Positions 9,141 to 18,504 of a stretch of 64,000 nucleotides of DNA are shown here, one piece after another (within the stretch, counting starts at the first letter, position 1; every line of letters begins with the position of its first letter). Both the position numbers and the translations under genes were made by a program. Location of the stretch: the NCBI RefSeq assembly GCF_002368095.1, contig NZ_AP018227.1, forward strand, positions 1,384,264-1,448,263, in the 5' to 3' direction. Below the pieces are notes generated by a model. The model made no database searches, was not told the DNA's origin, and was given only the letters and a program-made list of their open reading frames with translations. Origin of the DNA: Calothrix parasitica NIES-267 (GTDB taxonomy: Bacteria; Cyanobacteriota; Cyanobacteriia; Cyanobacteriales; Nostocaceae).

Positions 9141-9168
9141 GTAGAGACGCGATATATCGCGTCTCTAC
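9141..9168. repeat. TAGAGACG palindrome
   Basis: Perfect 28-bp inverted repeat GTAGAGACGCGATA/TATCGCGTCTCTAC in the 598-bp gap between the Calx-beta gene and devB. Related palindromes lie at 3061-3086, 19171-19196 and 62151-62174, and an in-frame copy is inside an NRPS gene near 63170. Apart from this and the NtcA-like site the gap shows no gene. Confidence 0.8.
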
Positions 9169-9225
9169 AATACAGTCATTGACAGTCAGTTAACCGAATC
9201 CAACCCCCCACATCATAATTTAAGT

Positions 9226-12200
9226 CTAAGCAGTAAAGTTTAACTTGAACACTGCATCATTGAAGTCATTATCGCTAACACCAGCAAGGTTTGCAGGTAA
9301 ATCTTCAAATCCGAAGACACCATCACCCCATGACTTCAAGTGACTTGCTCCATCTGGGTTAGCTTCACCAAATGCGAAGTAAGCAACTTGGTCATCAATA
9401 GAAGTTGCTGCATCGTTATTGGGGTTAGCTGCCAAGAAGTCTGCTACAGTCATCTCACCAGCATTAGCAATCGCGAATGGTGCGTAGAATGTACTACCTT
9501 TAAGCACTGAGTCACCAAAGCTATCAGCACTTGTATTATCGCTGGGGTTTCCACCAAGACGGAGAGCAATTCCATCTACAGCGTTTTCCAAAGCAGCTTT
9601 TGCATAACCCGCATCCCCAGGATTAAAGTCAGCAACTCCGTCACCGTCAATATCAATACCACCGTTTTCATCAATAACCTCGTAGAAACCGACTAAGTTA
9701 TCAAATGCAGCATCAGTAATATCTAAAGCTTCTTGGTCTACGCTTGCTGTAACTTCTGCGTTACCTGCATTGGTTAAATCATAAGCAAATTTACTGACTT
9801 CACCGTTTGCATCTGCCTCGAATTTGACTTCAGCAGCAGTCTCTTCGATAGTAAGCGCAACTTGGTTGTTAGTAGCGTCAACGTTGTAGCGTTCACCTTC
9901 TACTAGTGCAAAGTTGAATGTTTCTGTTCCTTCACCAAGACCATCGTTAAACACTGGAAGTGTAATGCTAGCTTCGGTGTCGGTAAGTTCTACTAAGAAA
10001 CTGCTACCAGTATCATCTCCAACCGTTGGTTGACCTTGAATTCCTGTGGTTGTGTAGGCTGGTGTACCATCTTCATTAAAGATATTAAACTCACCTAATG
10101 CACCGACTTCGGTACTGTTAACAAGAACAGTCAGCGGTTTATCAGCCGATACATCACCATCAACGCTGAAGTTAACGGTAAATTCTTCACCTTCGTTAAC
10201 ACTGCTATCGCTAAGTGAAAGTGAAACAACAGGAGGATTCTCGACAATCACCCCATCAGTAACAGTTACTGTTGCTCCCTTTGCTTCTTGGTTAACGGAG
10301 TAACCGTCTTCGTCTAACAACATTAAGTCAAAGTTTGCATCAGCTTCCTTAACTACATCGTCAAAGACGCGGACGCTAATAGATGCAGATGGTTCAAGCA
10401 GTGTAAGTGAAATTGACCCATCTTCACGAAAATCACCGATAGTCACACCTTTGACGTTATCAGGATTGTTGAAATCAAAGTTGCTGAAGTCAAGCTGGTC
10501 AACGAGTGGTAGTAATTCTCCACCTAACGCTACTTCCAGACCACCTTCAGGTATTACACCGTTAACGCTGAAGCTGAAGGTAAATAATGTAGCATCTTCT
10601 TCGCTCAGGGTTGTAGTATTTACTGAAAAGCTGACTTCTGGAACGTCAGAAACAGAAGCATCAATGCGAGCATCACCGATATCAGCACCAGCCAAATCGG
10701 ACTGTCCCAAAGCAGTTGCTAATTCAGGTGCAAGTAACAAATCAGCATTGCTAATTTTGAAATCTTCCCCTGCAACAGAAACCATACCAGGCGCACTGAT
10801 ATCAAATAACACTCCTAGACCCAGTGGGTCTTCAAGGGTATCCGCAAGGAAGAAACCACTGGCTTTGTCTGAAGCTCTCGTGGGGTCAAAGCCGATGGAG
10901 AAGTTTCCAATTGTCACCTGAGCTTCACCAAGAGCAAGGGTAATTGTACCAGAGTGTTCAATCGTACCACCCGCTGGTGCGAAGGGAACTGGTGCAAAGC
11001 TTAAGTTGGTTTCTGGAGTAATCCCAAATCCAACCTGGAAATCTTCTGAGAACGGTGTCGCTTCGCTATCAACGTTTACGAGTGTGATTCCAGTAGCAGT
11101 TTGTAACAGAGGTAAGTCAAGGAAAACGCTGGTAACACCCGATTCTACTTCGTAAATGGCTGTTTCTCCACCATCATTGATATTGACGCTAACGCTACTA
11201 GCGCTGGTGTTAACTTCATAACCTTCACCATTTTGCAAGTTAAAGGTAAAGTCTTCTTCACCTTCGTTAGGACCGTCATCGAAAACAGGTACGGTAACAG
11301 TTGCTGTTGGCTCGGTGATGCGGAAGAGTAATGCACCTACGACTTCATCAGTACCGACGATACTACCACCAGTAACTACTGGACCTTCAACTACGGTTTC
11401 GCTTTCCGGTAGACGGGGGTTTGTCGCATTGACATCGAATTCAGCAATTGCGCGGGGAGGACCTTCTAAAACAACCACTACACCTTCTGGTGGAATGTCT
11501 CCTTCGGTAGTAAAGGTTAGGGTTAGAGCAGTTTGCTGAGACTCAAACAGCATGTTTGGTGTTGCACTTACACCAACTGTAGGACCACCACCACCAACAA
11601 CACCATCTGTAACGTCAAATGTGATTGAGTTCGCAGTATCATCAACTTTATAACCATCACCATCAACTAAGGTGTAGCTAAAAGTTGCATCCGCTTCTTC
11701 GATTAAGTCATCGATAACGGGAATAGTGATACTCGCTGTTGGTTCGGTAATTGTAAAGCTGAAGTTGCTTAGGAAAGCCTCTCCCGCAGCTTCTGGGTTA
11801 GATTCTGTTTCGCTAGGGTCTCCATCTTCGAGGGAGAAGCGATTGAGGGTACCACCGACGATATTACCGTTATCGTTGTTGGCAAATCCGTTATCGAAGC
11901 GGTAGAAAATTTCACCATCGTCGTTAAAGCGGGTTTGCGCTACGGTAAACTGCTGCATAATGCGAGCTGCATCACCTTCAAGGTTAACGGTAATTCCTCC
12001 TTCGGGAATATCACCATCAACGCTGAAGCTCATTACTAGAGCAGTTCCTTCAGCTTCGCTAATTGTTGTTGGGGTTGCGCTGAAGCTGACTGTAGGTTCT
12101 ACTACATCTTTAACATCCTCAATAGTTAGACTAATCGCACTAGCATTTTGGTCAACGTTATAAGCTTCACCGTCTTTAAGGTTAAAGGTTAAGGTTTCTG

Positions 12201-13950
12201 CACCTTCTTCTACCTCATCCTGAAAAACAGGTATGCTCACAGTTGCTGTGGGGTCGGTGATGCGGAAGATTAGTGAACCTGCTGTTTCATCAGTACCGAC
12301 GATATTACCACCAGTAACTACTGGACCATCGATGGTAATTGTATCTTCCGGGTCGCGGGGATTGGATGCATTTACATCAAATTCCGCAATCGCACGAGGT
12401 GAACCTTCCAAAACAACCACTAAACCTTCTGCTGGAATATCTCCATCGGTTGTAAAGGTAAGAGTTACAGCAGTTTTCTCGGACTCATACAGTGTGGTAG
12501 GTGTTGCACTCACACCAACTGTAGGACCACCACCACCAACTACACCGTCAGTTACGGTAAAGGTTGCTGAGTTAACAGTATCGTCAACTGTATAACCATC
12601 ACCAGCAACTAAATTGTAGGTGTAGGTTGCATCTTCTTCTTCGATTAAATCATCGATGACAGGAATGGTTATGCTCGCTGTCGGTTCGGTAATTGTAAAT
12701 GTGAAGTTGCTCAGGAAACCTGTTCCGGCAGCTTCTGGGTTAGATGCTGCTTCGCTAGGGTCGCCATCTTCGAGAGAGAAGCGTTCGAGGGTACCACCGA
12801 CAATGTTGTTGTTAGTGTTGTTGGCAAATCCGTTATCGAAGCGGTAGAAAATTTCACCATCGTCGTTAAAGCGGGTTTGCGCTACGGTAAACTGCTGCAT
12901 AATGCGAGCTGCATCACCTTCAAGGTTAACGGTAATTCCTCCTTCGGGAATATCACCATCAACGCTGAAGCTCATTACTAGAGCAGTTCCTTCAGCTTCG
13001 TTAATTGTTGTTGGGGTTGCGCTGAAGCTGACTGTAGGTTCGGTAGGTGCATCATTATCATCGATATTGATGGAAATAGAACTAGCTGCTGAATCAATCG
13101 CATAACCATCACCAGCTTGTAGAGTGTAGGTAATGTTTTGCGGCCCTTCATCAACATCATCATCAAAAGGAGCCAATGCAATTGTGGCTGTTTGGCTGTT
13201 AACATTCACCGTAAATCCGCTAATATCCTGATTAGCACCAACGAGAGACGCGCCGCTATAAGTAGCCCCAAGTACGTCAAATTGTGCCAGAGAATTTGGA
13301 ATATCGCTATCAATAGTGACATTAATTCCACCTTCGGGAGGTGCTTCGCTGAGATTAATAGTTAAGGTTGTTAGGGTACCATCTTCCTCAACCAAATTAG
13401 TTGGTGATGCTGATAAGCTAACCGTAGGAGGAGCAGTTACCGTCGGTAGCTCACTTGCTGTATCGGCGAAGTAAACTAAACTACTTGTTGCTGCTGAGTC
13501 AATGGTATAGTTCCCAACTTGCCTACCATTTCTCTCGATTATCGATAATTCTCCAGCACTAACTTGGTCTCTTGTCTTTAAGGTATAAGTTACCTCAGTA
13601 AGACCATTAAAAACTTCTGGCTTATAGGGGTCAGTTTCTGCATTGTTGAAGATTGGCAGCGTTATAGTTGCAAATGTTGCACCTGCATTAATATCGACTG
13701 CAATCCCAGAGTTATCACTATTAAACCCTGAAGTCAGAGTAGCTAGATTTATATTTTCAACTTGAATGACGGGTAAATTTAGACGATTGAGTGATTCGTC
13801 AAGTTCGCTGTCAATATAAACCTTTAATCCACCTATTGCTGCTGGTTCGTCAAGGTCAAAGCGAATAACGAGTGTTGTCCCTTCATCTTCTACAAGAGCA
13901 TTTAGCGGTCCGTTGTAGTTTGTAGAAGTTGTTAAACTAACTTGGGTCAT
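9226..13950 (-). CDS. Large Calx-beta / DUF4114 repeat protein
   Basis: A 1574-residue, acidic, probably secreted calcium-binding adhesin-like protein. It is built of Calx-beta-type repeats, each opening VSxSATPTTxxExEGT and ending ..YTLxxGDGYxVD..., alternating in two subtypes. The last 200 residues form a DUF4114 domain with a calcium-loop DIDGDGVAD and the signature FGFEDLPANLAGVSDNDFND. There is no N-terminal signal peptide, which in this family usually means type I secretion through a C-terminal signal. An AAGGAG ribosome site (13961-13966) supports the start. A 942-bp internal duplication is visible. A second DUF4114 protein lies at 60344. The devBCA operon follows on the same strand, but DevA is not of the type I secretion class. 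Confidence 0.85.
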   Translation of the reverse strand: MTQVSLTTSTNYNGPLNALVEDEGTTLVIRFDLDEPAAIGGLKVYIDSELDESLNRLNLPVIQVENINLATLTSGFNSDNSGIAVDINAGATFATITLPIFNNAETDPYKPEVFNGLTEVTYTLKTRDQVSAGELSIIERNGRQVGNYTIDSAATSSLVYFADTASELPTVTAPPTVSLSASPTNLVEEDGTLTTLTINLSEAPPEGGINVTIDSDIPNSLAQFDVLGATYSGASLVGANQDISGFTVNVNSQTATIALAPFDDDVDEGPQNITYTLQAGDGYAIDSAASSISINIDDNDAPTEPTVSFSATPTTINEAEGTALVMSFSVDGDIPEGGITVNLEGDAARIMQQFTVAQTRFNDDGEIFYRFDNGFANNTNNNIVGGTLERFSLEDGDPSEAASNPEAAGTGFLSNFTFTITEPTASITIPVIDDLIEEEDATYTYNLVAGDGYTVDDTVNSATFTVTDGVVGGGGPTVGVSATPTTLYESEKTAVTLTFTTDGDIPAEGLVVVLEGSPRAIAEFDVNASNPRDPEDTITIDGPVVTGGNIVGTDETAGSLIFRITDPTATVSIPVFQDEVEEGAETLTFNLKDGEAYNVDQNASAISLTIEDVKDVVEPTVSFSATPTTISEAEGTALVMSFSVDGDIPEGGITVNLEGDAARIMQQFTVAQTRFNDDGEIFYRFDNGFANNDNGNIVGGTLNRFSLEDGDPSETESNPEAAGEAFLSNFSFTITEPTASITIPVIDDLIEEADATFSYTLVDGDGYKVDDTANSITFDVTDGVVGGGGPTVGVSATPNMLFESQQTALTLTFTTEGDIPPEGVVVVLEGPPRAIAEFDVNATNPRLPESETVVEGPVVTGGSIVGTDEVVGALLFRITEPTATVTVPVFDDGPNEGEEDFTFNLQNGEGYEVNTSASSVSVNINDGGETAIYEVESGVTSVFLDLPLLQTATGITLVNVDSEATPFSEDFQVGFGITPETNLSFAPVPFAPAGGTIEHSGTITLALGEAQVTIGNFSIGFDPTRASDKASGFFLADTLEDPLGLGVLFDISAPGMVSVAGEDFKISNADLLLAPELATALGQSDLAGADIGDARIDASVSDVPEVSFSVNTTTLSEEDATLFTFSFSVNGVIPEGGLEVALGGELLPLVDQLDFSNFDFNNPDNVKGVTIGDFREDGSISLTLLEPSASISVRVFDDVVKEADANFDLMLLDEDGYSVNQEAKGATVTVTDGVIVENPPVVSLSLSDSSVNEGEEFTVNFSVDGDVSADKPLTVLVNSTEVGALGEFNIFNEDGTPAYTTTGIQGQPTVGDDTGSSFLVELTDTEASITLPVFNDGLGEGTETFNFALVEGERYNVDATNNQVALTIEETAAEVKFEADANGEVSKFAYDLTNAGNAEVTASVDQEALDITDAAFDNLVGFYEVIDENGGIDIDGDGVADFNPGDAGYAKAALENAVDGIALRLGGNPSDNTSADSFGDSVLKGSTFYAPFAIANAGEMTVADFLAANPNNDAATSIDDQVAYFAFGEANPDGASHLKSWGDGVFGFEDLPANLAGVSDNDFNDAVFKLNFTA

Positions 13951-14572
13951 TAAAGCATTTCTCCTTAATCAATCCGTGATAATTTCAATTCCAACCTGAG
14001 CGACACCTCAAACGACCTGAAAAGCACAAAAAGCAGCCCCCTCTAGGGAACGAAACTCAGTAAAGCTTTGCTACCCCCAGCACCGATTAACAATGCTCGA
14101 AGTGCTATACCTTCGATACACTGCTTTCATCTCAAAAATCTAAGACAAAAACCTTCTTTGCAAGCCTATAGATAAACCAAAATTTGCACTTATTGATTAT
14201 TAGTATCAATATTTTTTGTGTTGCTTCTAGCACTACGTACATACTAGCACGTGGTATTCGGATTTCTATTGTCTTTTTTAGAACATCTATATAGCCGAAC
14301 ATAAATGAAAAAACACACTAATATGAGATTGCTTTTAAGCTAAGTCATATTCCCTTAAAGGCTAATTTAATTGAGAAATAGTCTCAGCAGTTTAAGTATC
14401 ACTGATACTATCATTGTTTTTTTTATATAAAAGTATACATATTACAAATTTATAGTATTTTTTAAATTGTGATTACAAATAAATTAAGGATTGGTAATTG
14501 GTCAGAATTCTTTTCCCTAGCTCTGCTCCCTCTCTCCCTCTCTCCCCTCTCTCCCCTCTCTCCCTCTGCTTC
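13951..14572. other. Intergenic, no gene seen
   Basis: 622 bp between the thioesterase stop and the Calx-beta start. It holds the ribosome site of the latter and AT-rich DNA that should carry its promoter. At the right end (14519-14572) there is a pyrimidine tract of CTCTCCC units reaching to the thioesterase stop codon. Confidence 0.6.
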
Positions 14573-15319
14573 CTAATTTCCTTGCTGTTTAATAGTTTGA
14601 GTGCATTCTGAATATAAAAGTTGCAGAAGTTGGGAACGTGAGGAATTGATAAAAAAGTGGTTTCCCGGTAGCATATGTAGATTAAATTTATTATTCGTTT
14701 GAGAACTCCATGCTGCTAATTCCTCGCGGCTGGCTTCGGTATCTTCTAACCCACCAAAGGCTGTAATCGGACAGTTTAAAGGTGGTTCATCGTAATAATT
14801 GTAAGTTTCAATAACTGCAAAATCCGCTCGCAGGGTTGGGATTAAAAGCGTCATGAGTTCTTTATTCGCAAGTATTTCTTCTGGGGTACCGTTCAAGCTA
14901 CGCAATTCCTCTATAAATTCAGCATCAGGTAAATTATGAATCGCTGGCTTAGTTTTAGGAAGTTGAGGTGAGCGGTAAGCACAAACAAATAGATGCTGGG
15001 GTAACCGTTGATAATCTCGACGCAAAGTACGAGCTAGTTCAAATGCAATTAAGCTACCCATGCTGTAACCGTATATTGCAAAAGGTTGGTTGAGGAGAGG
15101 AAGTATAGCGGGTTTGAGTTCTTCAATTAAAGGTTTAATTCGTGTAAATGCAGGTTCGCTCAATCTTCTTTCCCTTCCGGGTAATTGAATTAAATAAACT
15201 TCAGCGATTGGGAATAATTCTTCAGCCCAATTGCGAAAAATCAGGGTTCCACCTCCTGCGTGGTGAAAGCAAAATAACCGTAGTTTTGCGTTGGGATTGG
15301 GTTTGGGGCAGGTAATCAT
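14573..15319 (-). CDS. Type II thioesterase (GrsT/TEII family)
   Basis: An alpha/beta hydrolase that removes mis-primed or stalled acyl groups from carrier proteins. The N-terminal RLFCFHHAGGG motif, the nucleophile elbow GYSMGS (Ser catalytic), the FGGLEDTEAS segment and the catalytic histidine in PGNHFFI are all present. The frame is open from a TTG at 15382, but those 21 residues come from heptamer repeats; the ATG at 15319 gives MITCPKPNPNAKLRLFCFHH, the usual family start, and 248 residues, the usual length. It is the most distal gene of the minus-strand NRPS-PKS cluster. The chain-releasing step is probably elsewhere (thioester reductase). Confidence 0.92.
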   Translation of the reverse strand: MITCPKPNPNAKLRLFCFHHAGGGTLIFRNWAEELFPIAEVYLIQLPGRERRLSEPAFTRIKPLIEELKPAILPLLNQPFAIYGYSMGSLIAFELARTLRRDYQRLPQHLFVCAYRSPQLPKTKPAIHNLPDAEFIEELRSLNGTPEEILANKELMTLLIPTLRADFAVIETYNYYDEPPLNCPITAFGGLEDTEASREELAAWSSQTNNKFNLHMLPGNHFFINSSRSQLLQLLYSECTQTIKQQGN

Positions 15320-15615
15320 GGAATTTAAGTAGCAAGTAGTAAGTAATAAGTAGCAAGTAATAAGTAATATAGCGTTTCCCAATCTGTTGAGGTATACCTC
15401 AGTCGCTTGGTAAACGCTATAAGTAATAAGTAGGGACTATAGAGTAGTTCGGAATTTAGCTGCTATGCAGCTAAATTGAATAAACAGCGTTAACTTTATT
15501 TTTAATTTTGCGGTCTCACTTCTACTCTTGAGAAAGATGATTTTTGGCTGGTATATTGACTGGCTATCGCACCCGCTACCGATTTTTGTATTATACAATC
15601 AAGCTGCATAGCAGC

Positions 15616-15811
15616 TTACTTATTACTTATTACTTATTACTTATTACTTATTACTTATTACTTATTACTTATTACTTATTACTTATTACTTATTACTTAT
15701 TACTTATTACTTATTACTTATTACTTATTACTTATTACTTATTACTTATTACTTATTACTTACTACTTATTACTTACTACTTACTACTTACTACTTACTA
15801 CTTACTACTTA
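15616..15811. repeat. Long heptamer array (CTTATTA)n, about 28 units
   Basis: About 196 bp of unbroken 7-bp units, mostly TTACTTA with the last several TACTTAC. This is a short tandemly repeated repetitive sequence typical of heterocystous cyanobacteria. Smaller runs of the same unit lie at 15326-15365. Its last triplet is the TAA stop codon of the tyrosinase gene (15809-15811). A 96-codon plus-strand frame across it is only the translated repeat. Confidence 0.95.
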
Positions 15812-17011
15812 ATACCTATATCCAAGTTTCCTAAAATCAAGCACCGAGGCTGGTGTGACAACTTCTTTAGTTTTTATCAATAATGACTTAATATTATTTA
15901 GTCCATAGTCTCCAGGTTCAGATAATCCTCCATCCCAGGGCCACATTGGGTCATGAAGTTTATGTCCGAAAGGTACTTTTTTGGAGGGATAGAAGTTTTC
16001 TCCTGTATGTCCTTTGTCTTGCCATTCTGCCCACAAACGGTCTACGTTGGAGTGAATTAACCAGAAAATCGGGTCGTAGGGGGAACTAGGAATGCTATCC
16101 ATCGTACCCAAGATGCTGGTTTGTCTCATGGGGTTATCTTTGTCGATGATGCTACCCCCGATAGTTGAATGAGCGCAAGCGTGTAATCTCCAACCGGGAA
16201 TATATTCACCTTGGTTAAGTGTTAATGCTCCTTCTATTAATGCATTAAAAATTTCGTAATTGTGGAATTTAAAAAGTTCTTCTATGGATGCTTTGGGTAT
16301 GGGAGAATCACAAGGAGGCATTCCGACAAATCTAACTAATTTTGTCCCTAAAGATTTCATTCTAATCGGGTCAAAATGAATATTTTCGTTGAGTTTCCAG
16401 TCAGCAAAATTACCTGATGAAACTGCACCTCCTGTAAATTTACCGACTCCGGGAATATCGATTGTGGTTCCTTTTCCGTTGGGGCCTAAAAAGTCTTCTG
16501 CTAGTATTACATCTAATGCTTTGGGGTCAGTCCAATCCCAGTAAGGAACGGTAATATTAGGGTCAATTTTCTGTAATTCTTGCTCGAATTTATGTAAAAA
16601 TTGACGGTGCCAAGGTAAAAATGCTGGCTGTGCGTGAGCGGGGTTTCCTTCAGCTTTACCTGTAGCTCCTAACTTTTTACGAAAACCCATTGTTAAGACG
16701 TGTTGCAGAACAAGTTGGTCGTAGAGGCTAATTTTGCTGTCTGGTGGAAATGTATTTTTTAATTGTTTTACTGCTTTTACAAAAGCCTGTTTTTCTGCTT
16801 GTTTAAGTTGAGTTACGCTTTTACGTATTTGGAGATTGTTGTTAGAAGCAGCTTGAGGATAAACTAATTGCGGTACCTCTGCTGTTGGTAATGGAGGACG
16901 ATAATAACCTGAGTTAGAAAATATTCTATAAATTATGAAAATTAGTACGGCTGTTATTATGGCAATCAGCGCAAATCTAATTAATGGTGTTTTTTTTATA
17001 AGACGAATCAT
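15809..17011 (-). CDS. Membrane-anchored tyrosinase-family copper oxidase
   Basis: Type 3 copper protein, o-hydroxylating or oxidising phenols. CuA ligands are probably His104, His126 and His135 (HAQPAFLPWHRQF), and CuB ligands His277 and His281 (LHACAHSTIGG) and His320 (YDPIFWLIHSNVDRLW). The PYWDW motif near 156 is also typical. One N-terminal membrane helix (residues 12-29) with basic residues before it suggests anchoring with the enzyme outside the cytoplasm. It lies between the thioesterase and the MFS exporter on the same strand, so it may modify an aromatic residue of the exported product, but cluster membership is inferred only from position. The stop codon is the first unit of the heptamer array. 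Confidence 0.88.
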   Translation of the reverse strand: MIRLIKKTPLIRFALIAIITAVLIFIIYRIFSNSGYYRPPLPTAEVPQLVYPQAASNNNLQIRKSVTQLKQAEKQAFVKAVKQLKNTFPPDSKISLYDQLVLQHVLTMGFRKKLGATGKAEGNPAHAQPAFLPWHRQFLHKFEQELQKIDPNITVPYWDWTDPKALDVILAEDFLGPNGKGTTIDIPGVGKFTGGAVSSGNFADWKLNENIHFDPIRMKSLGTKLVRFVGMPPCDSPIPKASIEELFKFHNYEIFNALIEGALTLNQGEYIPGWRLHACAHSTIGGSIIDKDNPMRQTSILGTMDSIPSSPYDPIFWLIHSNVDRLWAEWQDKGHTGENFYPSKKVPFGHKLHDPMWPWDGGLSEPGDYGLNNIKSLLIKTKEVVTPASVLDFRKLGYRY

Positions 17012-17139
17012 AAATCAATTTTCACCCAACGGGTGTGGATCATCAATTATCAATTATCAATCAGATTTGTTTTCCCAGATTATTAAGGTTCGTAGAAAGA
17101 GATTTAACTCTTCGATTCGAGGACTAAAGACCTTAGTAA

Positions 17140-17265
17140 GCTGATGTACAGCTAATTTGTATAATGCAAAAGCATCAAAATATTGTAGTGCGTTAGCGCA
17201 GCGTGTCCGTCAGGACATGCATCTTGGTCGCTAATAGTATACAAATTAAATGCGTAACAGCTTAC
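17140..17265. repeat. Dispersed repeat with nested REP-like insertion, copy A
   Basis: GCTGATGTACAGCTAATTTG through ..AAATGCGTAACAGCTT. It matches 55679-55775 over its whole length except for about 27 extra bases (TTAGCGCAGCGTGTCCGTCA and on to GGACATGC) in the middle. That insert is itself a short dispersed repeat seen at 57302-57330 and, degenerate, at 5993 and 63190. The gap 17012-17325 holds no gene. Confidence 0.85.
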
Positions 17266-17325
17266 AAACCCTGTCTTTTTCAACAATAGTAGGGATATAT
17301 TTTTTTTCTCTTTACTGCTTGCTGT

Positions 17326-18504
17326 TCACTGTTCACTGTTAAAAGCTAATATCAACAATACAATTGCTGTCACTGCAAAGCCACTGCTAACCATAAATGT
17401 TGTTTGAGAACCAAGCTTTTCCCATAATATCCCTGCTAAAAGACTTGCGGGTAATAGTGCAATTCCCGTAACTAGATTAATCATTCCAAATGCTGTACCC
17501 CGTAAGTTTTCGGGAACTCTGTCGGCTACTAAGGCTAATAATAAGCCTTGAGTTTTACCTAAGTACAAGCCACATAATGCAAAGAGTATCCAGATTTGCC
17601 AAGGTGTTTGAGCTATTGCAAAACCAAAATAAACTAAAGCAAATAAGGTAAATCCGCTAATTAATAACCCTTTACGACCTATTCTATCTGAAAGTACGCC
17701 GATGGGATAAGCACTTAAGCCATAGGTTATATTCATGACTACAAAACTTAAGGGAATAAGGTTGCTAGAAATTCCTATTTCCTTCGCTCGTAATAGTAAA
17801 AATGCATCGCTGAAGTTTCCTAAGTTAAATAATAACGCTACTGCTACTAACATCCAGTAACTTTTTCCCAAACTTTGCAGAGCGCTCCACTGTAAGGGAT
17901 TGCGTCTTTGATGAGAGGTTCTGGGAGCTTCTTTTACGCCAATAGTTAGAAGTGCGATCGCCATTAATCCTGGTATCGCAGCACACCAAAATACTAAGCG
18001 AAAATTCTGATTTGAGTAGAATAACAACCCAGCAGCAATAAATGGTCCGCTAAATGCACCAATGGTATCCAGAGATTGACGCAAACCGTAAGCAGCACCG
18101 CGTTGGGGAGGTGGAGTCACATCGGCGACTAATGCATTGCGGGGAGCAACTCGGATTCCTTTCCCGACTCTATCGGTAAAACGAGCTAACAAAACCCAAG
18201 CTGGAGTAGTTGCAATTGCAAACAGTGGAGTTACTAACGCTGATAGTCCATATCCAGTTATAGCCAACTCTTTGCGTCTTCCCCAGTAATCGCTAAGCGC
18301 ACCGGAAAATATTTTAATTACAGAAGCGGTAGATTCAGCGATACCTTCAATTGCACCGACTGTAACTAAGTTTGCCCCTAAAACAGAAACCAAAAACAAA
18401 GGTAAGATAGACTGAACCATCTTAGAATTTATATCGGTTAATAAGCTGACGAAGCCTAAAAACCAAACATTACGGGGAAGCTTTTGAGCGAGTAGTGCTT
18501 TCAC
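17326..18504 (-). CDS. MFS transporter, probable product exporter
   Basis: Major facilitator with about 12 membrane segments in 392 residues. The motif after helix 2 is GALSDYWGRRKE, and the long cytoplasmic-loop motif is DRVGKGIRVAPRNALVADV. A related loop (GVLSDRIGRKGLL) marks the second half. It overlaps the gene to its right by 4 bp (ATGA), which implies translational coupling. In an NRPS cluster it most likely exports the peptide or gives self-resistance; the sequence cannot say which substrate. A HIP1 octamer lies near 17954. Confidence 0.88.
   Translation of the reverse strand: MKALLAQKLPRNVWFLGFVSLLTDINSKMVQSILPLFLVSVLGANLVTVGAIEGIAESTASVIKIFSGALSDYWGRRKELAITGYGLSALVTPLFAIATTPAWVLLARFTDRVGKGIRVAPRNALVADVTPPPQRGAAYGLRQSLDTIGAFSGPFIAAGLLFYSNQNFRLVFWCAAIPGLMAIALLTIGVKEAPRTSHQRRNPLQWSALQSLGKSYWMLVAVALLFNLGNFSDAFLLLRAKEIGISSNLIPLSFVVMNITYGLSAYPIGVLSDRIGRKGLLISGFTLFALVYFGFAIAQTPWQIWILFALCGLYLGKTQGLLLALVADRVPENLRGTAFGMINLVTGIALLPASLLAGILWEKLGSQTTFMVSSGFAVTAIVLLILAFNSEQ

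Noticed and set aside
10451-13365. Plus-strand frames inside the Calx-beta gene (up to 156 codons)
   Set aside because: Ser/Pro/Thr/Val-rich shadows repeated with the period of the real gene on the minus strand.
9226-13950. Idea that the adjacent DevBCA exporter secretes the Calx-beta protein
   Set aside because: DevA/DevC are of the MacB/glycolipid type, not the HlyB type used for RTX-like proteins; neighbourhood alone is too weak.
15544-15834. Plus-strand frame of 96 codons
   Set aside because: It is the translated heptamer array (ITYYLLL repeated) and not a gene.
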